Below, in pieces: positions 51,883 to 60,590 of a stretch of DNA of 64,000 bases. Each line of letters starts with the position of its first letter. The first letter of the stretch is position 1. The stretch covers positions 186,001 to 250,000 of the forward strand of contig CAZDGU010000002.1 of the NCBI GenBank assembly GCA_964505215.1, given 5' to 3'. Both the position numbers and the translations under genes were made by a program. The notes under the pieces were generated by a model. That model did not search any database, had not been told where the DNA came from, and saw only the letters and a list, made by a program, of their open reading frames with translations. The stretch is from Gracilimonas sp964505215. Its GTDB lineage: Bacteria; Bacteroidota; Rhodothermia; Balneolales; Balneolaceae.

Positions 51883-52626
51883 TTAGTTAGCGCCAATGAT
51901 TTCATCCACCGGCTTAAGGTCTATGTAAAAAAGTGTGGGATCTTCGTCGAGGAATAAGTTAATTTGTTGCTCCTTGATCATTTCCAGAACTGCAAGGAAT
52001 GTGACCACAACATAAATTTTATTTTTCAGAGGTGCACATATCTCCATAAAAGTTTGGCGGCCTCTTTTTTGAAGGCTGTCTAATACAAATTCGGCCTGCT
52101 CCTCTACCGTTGTACTTACCTTTTCAACATGATGAACGATATTTTTTCGTTCAATATCTTGCAACACTTTTTTGAATGCTGCAATTAAATCGAACATGGT
52201 AACATCTTGAAGAGCTTCTCCGGTAGCCTGCTGCTCCACATCATCTGCTTCCGGGTATCCCCGCAGATATTGCTTTCGGGTCTCCTCATCCATATCGGCC
52301 ATTTTAACCGACATTTCTTTGTATCGCTTATACTCCAGCAGCCGCTGAACCAATTCATATCGGGGGTCGCTTTCGTCTAATTCTTCCTCTTCCGTATCTT
52401 CGCGAGGCAGCATCATTTTAGCCTTTATAGACATTAGCGTGCTGGCCATATATATAAACTCGCTGGCTACATCTAAATCTAACTCTTCTAACAATAGGAT
52501 ATAATCCAAAAACTGTTGGGTTATATAAGAAATAGGGATATTATAAATATCCAGCTCATCTTTTTTTATAAAGAAAAGCAGCAGATCGAGCGGTCCTTCG
52601 AAGTTATTGAGCTGTACGCGATACAT
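51883..52626 (-). CDS. scpA: segregation and condensation protein A
   Basis: A 247-residue kleisin that binds the SMC ATPase and ScpB for chromosome organisation. Signature FEGPLDLLLFFIKKDELDIYNIPISYITQQFLDYI spans residues 9-43; the C-terminal winged helix ends with LDEDPTLFYIDLKP. Length is typical. ScpB is not adjacent. The AT-rich stretch after the divergent sigma-factor gene at 52723 contains its promoter. Confidence 0.96.
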   Translation of the reverse strand: MYRVQLNNFEGPLDLLLFFIKKDELDIYNIPISYITQQFLDYILLLEELDLDVASEFIYMASTLMSIKAKMMLPREDTEEEELDESDPRYELVQRLLEYKRYKEMSVKMADMDEETRKQYLRGYPEADDVEQQATGEALQDVTMFDLIAAFKKVLQDIERKNIVHHVEKVSTTVEEQAEFVLDSLQKRGRQTFMEICAPLKNKIYVVVTFLAVLEMIKEQQINLFLDEDPTLFYIDLKPVDEIIGAN

Positions 52627-52722
52627 GTATCAAAATTACATTGTTAGAAACTTAAATTCTTTCTTTTCTTTACCTGTGTAATGTTATTTTAAAGTTTTTA
52701 CTAATTTAGCCATATTTAGTGC

Positions 52723-53268
52723 ATGGATTATTCGAAATTTATTGATGCCGTATTAGATAGTGACGAAGCTGCCATTACCGAACAGGTGAAGGTAATTATG
52801 GCTGTACTTATTAAATTTTTGACTGTAAGAATGGGCGCTACTACCCACGATGCCCAAGATTGTGCACAAGATACTCTACTTATTGGCATAGAAAAAATAA
52901 GAGCTGATAAAATTAATAATCCCGACACGGTTATAAACTACCTTTTTACAACTGCAAAGCACGAATATTTCAAACTGCTTTCAAAAGACCGGGAAAGCAA
53001 TTATGAAGAACTTCCGGATTACTTTTCCAGCCAGCCCGACCAGCTCTCCAAGCTACTTAATAACGAGAAAATGAGCATCTTAGAGCGCTGTATAGAGGCT
53101 TTAAAAACAGACTATAAAAAATATATTCGGTTTTGGTTTCAGAACCCGGAGTACGAAGCATCCTTAGTGGCAGAGCATTTTAATATTTCTACTAGCAATG
53201 CCTGGACAAAAAAACATCGGGTTATAAATAAACTAAAAGAATGCTATGAGAAAAAAAGTAAACTTTAA
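52723..53268 (+). CDS. sigma-70 family (ECF-like) factor
   Basis: A 181-residue two-domain sigma-like protein. Region 2 includes TTHDAQDCAQDTLLIGIEKI (residues 40-59) and NYLFTTAKHEYFKLLSKD; region 4 is a C-terminal HTH (SLVAEHFNISTSNAWTKKHRVINKLKECY). No region 1.1 or 3 is present. It is followed 84 bp later by a gene for a membrane TPR protein, the usual layout of an ECF sigma with its anti-sigma. Its promoters cannot be named from the window. Confidence 0.85.
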   Translation: MDYSKFIDAVLDSDEAAITEQVKVIMAVLIKFLTVRMGATTHDAQDCAQDTLLIGIEKIRADKINNPDTVINYLFTTAKHEYFKLLSKDRESNYEELPDYFSSQPDQLSKLLNNEKMSILERCIEALKTDYKKYIRFWFQNPEYEASLVAEHFNISTSNAWTKKHRVINKLKECYEKKSKL

Positions 53269-53352
53269 CTGTAAGGAATTGCTTTTTCATCGCTCTTACT
53301 ACACAAACAGAATGTATAAATACATTCTGAAACAATAGACAGGTTATTAAAT

Positions 53353-54156
53353 ATGGATAACTCAAGAGAATTAAAAATTCGAAATAAAATTGACGCTTAC
53401 ATAAAAGGGAAGCTCAGTGAAGAGGAAATTCAGGGGTTGTGGAATGAATTTGCTAAAAATCCTGAGCTGCTGGATGTGCTGGAGCTCGAAGTAAATATCA
53501 GAGAAGTTATTGAGCAACAGGCTTTAAAAAATTCTTCCGGTAAAACGGCTCCTATTTCAAAACTTCCTTCATGGACGTGGCCCGCCGCTGCTGCCGCTGT
53601 AATCGTAATTGTGGCACTCACTCAATTATTCCGTGTACAAACCCCTTCTGATATGCAGGAGTTTTTAGTACAGCGCATCGATCCTGCTCACGTTGAAACT
53701 TCGGATGGTGTACGCGCCAAAGACATGCAAATTTCTACAGCAGATTCCCTTCTTAATTTAGGCTTTGAAGCGCTCATTTCCGGTAATGATAAAAGAGCTC
53801 TTGAGCTTTTTGATGAGGTAATTTCAAATTATGACGAAGAACCGTATGGCTCAAAAGCTTTCTTAAATAAAGGTATCGTTTTGTATAACGAAGGAAATTA
53901 CTCTTCATCTATTCAAGCTTTTCAAGAAGCGGCTAAACGTGCGAAAAGTAGCCGGATGATTTCAGAAAAAGCGCAATGGTATTTAGGAAATGCACTTATC
54001 AACGAGGGACAGCTGGAACAGGCAAGGGAAGCTGTTTTTGCGGCCTATCAACTAAACGGCATATTCAGAAAACCGGCCTTCCGGTTACTTAAAAAACTTA
54101 ATAATGAATTAGGCTCTGCCGATTATGAGGAATTTGATTCTCAGACTTTAGAGTAA
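53353..54156 (+). CDS. membrane TPR protein, probable anti-sigma factor
   Basis: A 267-residue protein: a cytoplasmic N-terminal helical part (residues 1-70, LSEEEIQGLWNEFAKNPELLDVLELEVN), one membrane helix (about 73-93, WPAAAAAVIVIVALTQLF), and a periplasmic domain with about three TPR units (for example ALELFDEVISNYDEEPYGSKAFLNKGIVLYNEGNYSSSIQAF). The layout matches Bacteroidota-type anti-sigma factors with TPR sensor domains. The partner would be the sigma factor immediately upstream. What it senses is unknown. Confidence 0.75.
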   Translation: MDNSRELKIRNKIDAYIKGKLSEEEIQGLWNEFAKNPELLDVLELEVNIREVIEQQALKNSSGKTAPISKLPSWTWPAAAAAVIVIVALTQLFRVQTPSDMQEFLVQRIDPAHVETSDGVRAKDMQISTADSLLNLGFEALISGNDKRALELFDEVISNYDEEPYGSKAFLNKGIVLYNEGNYSSSIQAFQEAAKRAKSSRMISEKAQWYLGNALINEGQLEQAREAVFAAYQLNGIFRKPAFRLLKKLNNELGSADYEEFDSQTLE

Positions 54157-54180
54157 CTATCATAAACCTGCTCCTTTTTG

Positions 54181-56376
54181 TCAGCCTGAGTGATGCACAG
54201 GAATGGGAGCCTGCGTATTTTTTATATGATGCATAAAATGGGCATGTGTACCTATTTTAGGCTCCCCCTTTCCTCTTTTCACTCGCTGGTAAGTTCCATC
54301 AGGCCTCAGTGTCCACCGCTGCTTGTTATCTGCCAGATAAATATTTAGTGCATATTTCAGGTACTGTTTTAGAGAAGGGGACTCAACAGGTGTAATGGCT
54401 TCAACCCGCGCATCTAAATTGCGATGCATCCAGTCTGCCGAGCCTATAAAGAAGTGGTCTTCACCGGAATGGTGAAAATAATAGACGCGCGAATGCTCTA
54501 AAAACCTGCCTATTACAGAATGAACGGCTATATTTTCGCTGAGACCTTTTTTGCCGGGTATCAACTGGCATACCCCTCTCACAATAAGGTAAATCTTTAC
54601 TCCGGCTGCTGAGGCTTCATATAGTTTTTGAATAATCAGTGGATCTGTTAACCCATTCATTTTAGCAATGATACGAGCCGGCTTATTTTTTTTAGCTTGT
54701 TTGATTTCAAAATCTATTAAATCATTGAGCTGCTCGCGCATATGGTTTGGCGCTACTAATAACTTTTTAAATGCCGGGCTTGGGGTATGCCCCGTTATAG
54801 AATTAAAAACGCCGGCTACATCTTCACAGATATCTTTATTACAGGTAAAAAGGGCGAGATCCTCATACAACTGGGCAGTCCCGGGATGGTAGTTTCCGGT
54901 TCCAATATGGCAGTATGTCCTCAGCCCGTTTCTTTCTTCCCGAACCACCATGGTTAGTTTGGTGTGAATTTTTAACCCCGGAATGCCGTAGGCTACATGC
55001 ACACCAACATTTTCGAGTTTTTGCGCCCAGTTTATATTGCGTTCTTCATCAAAACGAGCCTTTATTTCAACCAATACTGCCACCTGCTTGCCTTCATCAG
55101 CTGCACTCATTAAGGAGTGCATAAGCGGAGAGTCTTTAGAGGTTCGGTACAAGGTTTGTTTGATGGCCAGCACCTTTGGGTCGCGCGCGGCCTGATCTAT
55201 AAAATGCTGGGTGGACAGCTTAAAGCTGTGATACGGATGGTGAACGAGGAAATCTCCCTTTTTGATTATATCGAAGATACTGGGCGTCTCATCCATGCCG
55301 TGCTTTAGTGCGGGGTGAAGTACCGGCGTCCAGGGCTCCTCTTTTTGGCGGCTGAAATTTTCTATATTCGCAATTTCCATCACATCGGCCAGCCCAATAG
55401 TTCCCTCTTTTTTATATACATCATCTTCCGTTATCTGTAGGTTTTGCACGAGATATTGCATTATATGCTCAGGCATTTCTTTCTCTGCTTCAAGGCGCAC
55501 AATCTCAGCAAATTTTCGCTCTCTAAGCTCATCTTCAATAACTTCTAATAAGTCTTCAGCCTCCTCTTCATTACGCTCGATGGATGCATTTCGGGTTATT
55601 CGGAATAAATGAGCCGACTGTATTTCCATTCCCGGAAAAAACAGTCCCAGCTTTTGCCGGATGATATCCTCAATGGCCACAAAGGTTACATTTTTAGAAC
55701 GCCGGTGCACTTCCACAAACCGCTTACGGTTATCGGGAATTTTAATGCGAGCAAAGGATGCCTTATTAGTTTTCGGGTTAAGCAGCTCTATAATAAATGA
55801 TGTGCTTTTGTTTGAAATAAAAGGAAAAGGATGCGACTCATCTATAGCTAATGGAGTGATAAGGGAGTAAATAAGCTGCTCAAAATACTGATCACAAACA
55901 TGCTGATGGTCTTCCGACAGCTCTTCATACCTTTTAATATGAATGCCTTTATCAGCCAGCTTTGGAATTATTTTATTAAAGTAACACGCTCTATAGGCGG
56001 TAATCATTTTTAAAACCTCGGAGCGTACTTCTTGAAGCTGCTCCCTCGGATTGCGCCCATCCACCGTCAGCTCTTTCACTCCCGCCATCTGCTGTCGCTT
56101 CAACCCTCCTACTCGCTTCTGAAAAAACTCATCCAGATTAGAACAAACAATAGAAATAAACTTTACGCGATCTAATATTTTATTTTTAGAACTCTGAGCC
56201 TCTGCCAGCACTCGTTCATTAAATTTCAGCCAGCTCAGCTCATAATTCAAAAAATATTGTGGTCCAAAAATATTTAGTACAGTACGGCTGCGGTCTTTAG
56301 GAAGTCCCCTTTTTTTTAGAAGTGCATTTTTCTCAGCATTCTTCTTTCGTCTTTCAAATTTCTTTTTTTCTTTCAT
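54181..56376 (-). CDS. ppk1: polyphosphate kinase 1
   Basis: A 731-residue enzyme that builds polyphosphate from ATP. PPK1 domains are in order: N domain with LNYELSWLKFNERVLAEAQ, catalytic C1/C2 with YRTSKDSPLMHSL, the phosphoacceptor region HIGTGNYHPGTAQLYEDLALF and FIGSADWMHRNLDARVE near the end. The N-terminus carries a very basic 35-residue extension (KEKKKFERRKKNAEKNALLKKR) ahead of the conserved start, longer than in most homologues. It is monocistronic and convergent with the anti-sigma gene. Confidence 0.97.
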   Translation of the reverse strand: MKEKKKFERRKKNAEKNALLKKRGLPKDRSRTVLNIFGPQYFLNYELSWLKFNERVLAEAQSSKNKILDRVKFISIVCSNLDEFFQKRVGGLKRQQMAGVKELTVDGRNPREQLQEVRSEVLKMITAYRACYFNKIIPKLADKGIHIKRYEELSEDHQHVCDQYFEQLIYSLITPLAIDESHPFPFISNKSTSFIIELLNPKTNKASFARIKIPDNRKRFVEVHRRSKNVTFVAIEDIIRQKLGLFFPGMEIQSAHLFRITRNASIERNEEEAEDLLEVIEDELRERKFAEIVRLEAEKEMPEHIMQYLVQNLQITEDDVYKKEGTIGLADVMEIANIENFSRQKEEPWTPVLHPALKHGMDETPSIFDIIKKGDFLVHHPYHSFKLSTQHFIDQAARDPKVLAIKQTLYRTSKDSPLMHSLMSAADEGKQVAVLVEIKARFDEERNINWAQKLENVGVHVAYGIPGLKIHTKLTMVVREERNGLRTYCHIGTGNYHPGTAQLYEDLALFTCNKDICEDVAGVFNSITGHTPSPAFKKLLVAPNHMREQLNDLIDFEIKQAKKNKPARIIAKMNGLTDPLIIQKLYEASAAGVKIYLIVRGVCQLIPGKKGLSENIAVHSVIGRFLEHSRVYYFHHSGEDHFFIGSADWMHRNLDARVEAITPVESPSLKQYLKYALNIYLADNKQRWTLRPDGTYQRVKRGKGEPKIGTHAHFMHHIKNTQAPIPVHHSG

Positions 56377-56524
56377 AAAACTGCGAAGTGATGATTCATC
56401 AAATGAAACTTCGGATACTATACACTAAACCTTTGCAAGTTATATTGAATTTGAGTGCGCAATTAGCCACAAAACTAAGTATAATTATCACAACTTAGCG
56501 TTAACAAATCTTTAAACTTACTAC

Positions 56525-57541
56525 GTGACTAATCCGCTTTTAAACCCAGAGGAAAAAGAAGAGGTTTTTGAACAAACCGTACGTCCCGCCACATTGCAGG
56601 AGTTTGTGGGGCAACAGAAAGCTATTTCTAATTTATCGGTTTTCATAAAAGCAGCTAAGCAGCGGGGCGATGCGCTCGACCACGTAATTCTTTCGGGGCC
56701 GCCCGGGCTGGGTAAAACAACGCTATCTTACATTATTGCCAATGAGATGGGCGTTACCATCCGTCCTACTACAGGACCAGTATTAGAAAAGCCCGGAGAT
56801 TTAGCCGGAATGCTCACCAATCTGGAAGAAGGTGATGTGCTTTTTATTGATGAAATCCACCGCCTCAATCCGGTTATTGAAGAATATTTATACTCTGCCA
56901 TGGAAGATTATAAGCTGGATATTGTGATTGATTCGGGCCCAAATGCGCGGAGTATCCAAATTGAGCTGAATCACTTTACGCTGGTGGGAGCTACCACCCG
57001 AAAAGGATTATTGACGGCGCCGCTTCGCGCACGTTTTGGGATTGATATGCGATTAGATTACTATGATGTGGAGCTTTTGCAGCGTATTGCGCTTCGTACG
57101 GCTCATATTATGGGGGTTGAAATCACAGAATCCGGAGCTCACGAAATTGCCCGCCGCAGCCGGGGCACCCCTCGTATTGTAAACAAACTGCTGCGCCGCA
57201 CTCGCGACTTTGCCCAGGTTGATAATCTGGATGTAATTGACAATCAAATTGCTGACAAAGCCCTGAATGCCCTTGATGTGGATAACAACGGACTGGATGA
57301 AATGGATATTCGAATCCTAAAAGCAATCATCGAAAATTACAACGGCGGCCCCGTGGGCTTAAGTACACTGGGTGTTGCCGTGGGCGAAGACAAAGGAACC
57401 ATTGAAGAAGTTTACGAACCGTTCTTAATAAAAGAAGGGTTTTTACAACGTACCCCAAAAGGACGAATATGCACGAAAAAGGCTTATCAATATTTGAATA
57501 TAGATCCGGGTAGTGCCGAAAAGGATTTGTTCAATTTGTAG
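56525..57541 (+). CDS. ruvB: Holliday junction branch-migration ATPase RuvB
   Basis: A 338-residue AAA+ helicase of the RuvABC system. Walker A is LSGPPGLGKTTLSY, Walker B LFIDEIHRLNP, sensor 1 GATTRKG and the arginine finger region APLRARFG; the C-terminal winged helix contains PKGRICTKKAYQYL. The start codon is GTG and gives the normal N-terminus. Neither ruvA nor ruvC is adjacent. The gene diverges from ppk1, with metK 110 bp downstream on the same strand. Confidence 0.98.
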   Translation: MTNPLLNPEEKEEVFEQTVRPATLQEFVGQQKAISNLSVFIKAAKQRGDALDHVILSGPPGLGKTTLSYIIANEMGVTIRPTTGPVLEKPGDLAGMLTNLEEGDVLFIDEIHRLNPVIEEYLYSAMEDYKLDIVIDSGPNARSIQIELNHFTLVGATTRKGLLTAPLRARFGIDMRLDYYDVELLQRIALRTAHIMGVEITESGAHEIARRSRGTPRIVNKLLRRTRDFAQVDNLDVIDNQIADKALNALDVDNNGLDEMDIRILKAIIENYNGGPVGLSTLGVAVGEDKGTIEEVYEPFLIKEGFLQRTPKGRICTKKAYQYLNIDPGSAEKDLFNL

Positions 57542-57651
57542 CTTTTTTTATAACTATTCTTTTTAACTTCAACGCGCTTGGAAAATATCATATACCTTTT
57601 CCTAACTATCCCTAACCCAAAGCACCTTATTTACAAGAATTTATTAGTAGT

Positions 57652-58776
57652 ATGAAAAACCTTTTCACCTCAGAATCCGTTTCTGAAGGACATCCGGATA
57701 AAGTAGCCGATCAAATTTCAGACGCCATTTTAGATGCTCTTCTTACCGACGATCCGCAATCGCGCGTAGCCGTAGAAACGATGGTAACTACCGGCCTCGC
57801 TATAGTTTCAGGGGAGGTGAATACGAAGTCTTACATTGAAGTGCAAGAAATTGTGCGTCAGGTTATCAAAGAAATTGGCTATACCAAAGCCTCCTACCGG
57901 TTCGACTCAGAAAGCTGCGGCGTGCTTTCTACCATCCACAGCCAGAGTGAAGACATTGCCAAAGGCGTGGACCGAAATGGCGCCGGAGATCAGGGAATGA
58001 TGTTTGGCTATGCCACCAAAGAAACGCCTGAGTATATGCCTATGCCACTCCAGTACTCGCATAACTTATTGCGGGAACTTGCCCGCATTCGCAAAAAAAC
58101 GGAGCTGATGCCGTATTTAGGGCCCGACAGTAAAAGCCAAATCACCATAGAGTATGATGAGCAAAATCAGCCCAAACGCATTCACACCATCGTGCTATCT
58201 ACTCAGCATGATGCAGGTATTGAGCAGGCCCAAATAAAAGCAGATCTCCAAAAGCATTTAGTCGGGAATGTACTGCCGGAAGAGTTTGTGGATGATGAAA
58301 CCATTTTTCATGTAAATCCCACCGGGTCCTTTGTTATAGGCGGCCCGCACGGAGATACCGGACTGACCGGCCGAAAAATTATTGTAGATACTTACGGCGG
58401 ATTTGGAGCGCACGGAGGCGGAGCATTTTCAGGAAAAGACCCTTCTAAAGTTGATAGAAGCGGGGCTTACGCCGCCCGCCATATTGCCAAGAATATTTTA
58501 GCTGCTGATTTAGCCGACGAGTGCCTGGTGCAGTTAGCGTATGCCATTGGAATTGCTGAGCCGGTCTCCATTAATGTGAATACCTACGGAACCGGAAAGA
58601 TGAGTGATATAGCCCTGGCCGACAAAGTTTCCAAAGTTTTTGACTGTACTCCAAAAGGCATCATTAAGCGGTTTGATTTGAAAAAACCTATTTATCGAAA
58701 AACAGCTGCTTACGGCCATTTTGGAAGAAATGAATTCCCATGGGAACAGTTAGATTACGTAAATAAACTAACCTAA
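57652..58776 (+). CDS. metK: S-adenosylmethionine synthase
   Basis: A 374-residue enzyme making S-adenosylmethionine from methionine and ATP. Start SESVSEGHPDKVADQISDAILD is diagnostic; GAGDQGMMFGYA and GGGAFSGKDPSKVDRS (the mobile loop and ATP site) are intact. Length is slightly short of the common 380-400. No SAM riboswitch is visible in the 110 bp upstream. It is probably independent of ruvB. Confidence 0.98.
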   Translation: MKNLFTSESVSEGHPDKVADQISDAILDALLTDDPQSRVAVETMVTTGLAIVSGEVNTKSYIEVQEIVRQVIKEIGYTKASYRFDSESCGVLSTIHSQSEDIAKGVDRNGAGDQGMMFGYATKETPEYMPMPLQYSHNLLRELARIRKKTELMPYLGPDSKSQITIEYDEQNQPKRIHTIVLSTQHDAGIEQAQIKADLQKHLVGNVLPEEFVDDETIFHVNPTGSFVIGGPHGDTGLTGRKIIVDTYGGFGAHGGGAFSGKDPSKVDRSGAYAARHIAKNILAADLADECLVQLAYAIGIAEPVSINVNTYGTGKMSDIALADKVSKVFDCTPKGIIKRFDLKKPIYRKTAAYGHFGRNEFPWEQLDYVNKLT

Positions 58777-58821
58777 TACCTTTACATTACAGAATTAATG
58801 CAAAGCCAAAATACCATTGTC

Positions 58822-60480
58822 ATGAAATTTCTATCTCCTTTTTTATGTATAGTTGTTGCTGTGTTAATAACGGCATGCAGTCAGTCGCCGGCCGAACAAG
58901 CCGCCCAATCTATAACCAAAGAATCGCTGCTTGTTCATATAGAAACGCTTTCGTCAGATGAATACATGGGGCGCGCCACCGGAACCGAAGGCGAGCAGAT
59001 GGCGGTAGATTATCTGGTAAATGAATACAAAGAAATTGGCGCTCAGCCGGCTGCCGGAGATGGCAGTTATATTCAGGAATTTCCGTTGTTAGGACAACAA
59101 ACATCCAATGCAAAAATGACGGTAGGCACCAACGGCCGCACCCCTTTTGCTCTTCAATACTATGATGAGTTCATGGCATGGCCTGCAAATCAAGCTGAAA
59201 AGGTGAATGTGCGAAATGCAGAGCTGGTATATGTTGGGTATGGCATTCAGGCTCCTGAAGAAAACTGGGATGACTTTAAAGGAATGGATGTGGAAGGCAA
59301 AGTAATTGTCATCAAAAATAATGATCCGGAATATTCGGATGATGTTTTTGCAGGCAAAACCCGCCTGTACTACGGTCGCTACGATTACAAATATGAAAAG
59401 GCAAAAGAGCTGGGAGCTTTGGGGGCTATTATCATTCACACCGATGAAACCGCAGGCTATGGCTGGAATGTAGTTGCAAACGGATGGAGCCGCGAGCGTT
59501 TTTACCTAAAAGGAGAGGGCGACGCCTCTGCCACTCCAACGAAATTTAATGGCTGGTTAACCTATCAAGCCAGCCAGCTGCTTTTTGAGGAAGCCGGACT
59601 AAATTTAGATGAGTTAATGGACGCCGCCGACAGTCCTGACTTTCAACCTGTTACATTGCAAGGCGTTCGCTTAAACGTTAGCATGGATGCTGATTACAGA
59701 GAAATCAATTCGCAAAATGTAATCGCTAAAGTTGAAGGAAATGATCCAAAGCTGAAAGATGAATATTTAGTACTTACCGCTCACTTCGATCACCTCGGAA
59801 TTACCAAACCGGTTGAGGGCGATTCCATAAATAACGGAGCCTCTGACAATGCCGCCGGCGTAAGTGCCCTGCTTGAAATGGTGAAAGGCTATAAAGCCAT
59901 TCAACCCGAATTAAAACGCAGCGTGCTGGCTTTAACGGTAAGCGCTGAGGAAGTGGGACTTTTAGGATCACAATATTGGGCAGAAAATCCCACGGTTGCC
60001 CCCGGTAAAGTGACGGCTAACATCAATCTGGACGGGATGAATGTGTATGGAGAAACCAACGATGTGGTAATTGTAGGCTACGGACGCACATCATTCAGTG
60101 ATTTGCTGGAAGAGGAAGCCGCCAAAAAAGGCCGGACGGTAAAACCGGATCCCTATCCTGAAAAAGGATTTTTCTACCGCTCCGATCATTTTAATATGGC
60201 AAAAGTTGGAATTCCGGCTATTTTCCCCAATCCTGGTACGGAATATATTGGCAAAGAAGAAGGATTTTTAGCCATCCGCGACAGCGTTTCTAATGCACAT
60301 TATCATACCGTGCATGACGAAATTAATGAGTACTGGGACTTATCAGGAGCTGTATTAGATACGCGGCTTTTCTTTTTAACGGGCTTTAGAGCCTTAAATG
60401 CAGACCATTTACAAAGCTGGAAAAAGGGTGATGAATTTGAAGCCACTCGTTTACGTATGTTAGAAGAAATCGGTAATTAG
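58822..60480 (+). CDS. M28-family zinc peptidase, lipoprotein (paralogue)
   Basis: Read from the ATG at 58822 the product has 552 residues (an in-frame ATG at 58798 adds 8). The lipobox is LITAC. Zinc and catalytic motifs are LTAHFDHLGI, NGASDNAAGVS, SAEEVGLLGSQYW and NINLDGMN, with a PA-type insert from about 130 to 270 including an RYDYKYEKAKELGALGAIIIH segment. It is a paralogue of the peptidase at 50233 with the same exported arrangement. Located 46 bp after metK. Confidence 0.94.
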   Translation: MKFLSPFLCIVVAVLITACSQSPAEQAAQSITKESLLVHIETLSSDEYMGRATGTEGEQMAVDYLVNEYKEIGAQPAAGDGSYIQEFPLLGQQTSNAKMTVGTNGRTPFALQYYDEFMAWPANQAEKVNVRNAELVYVGYGIQAPEENWDDFKGMDVEGKVIVIKNNDPEYSDDVFAGKTRLYYGRYDYKYEKAKELGALGAIIIHTDETAGYGWNVVANGWSRERFYLKGEGDASATPTKFNGWLTYQASQLLFEEAGLNLDELMDAADSPDFQPVTLQGVRLNVSMDADYREINSQNVIAKVEGNDPKLKDEYLVLTAHFDHLGITKPVEGDSINNGASDNAAGVSALLEMVKGYKAIQPELKRSVLALTVSAEEVGLLGSQYWAENPTVAPGKVTANINLDGMNVYGETNDVVIVGYGRTSFSDLLEEEAAKKGRTVKPDPYPEKGFFYRSDHFNMAKVGIPAIFPNPGTEYIGKEEGFLAIRDSVSNAHYHTVHDEINEYWDLSGAVLDTRLFFLTGFRALNADHLQSWKKGDEFEATRLRMLEEIGN

Positions 60481-60590
60481 TAAGGTATTGAAAAATACTT
60501 TGCAGGCTAATTCTATTATGTTAGACGTGTAAACTATTTTTATGGCTTGTGTGTAATATATCGGTAATATAAAACGTCCATATTTCCATT

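Noticed and set aside
57542..57651. SAM riboswitch before metK
   Set aside because: The 110 bp are AT-rich with no aptamer-like helices or conserved SAM-box segments.
50233..60480. Recent duplication of M28 peptidases
   Set aside because: The two proteins share only the family motifs and differ throughout, so this is an old paralogy and not a local event.
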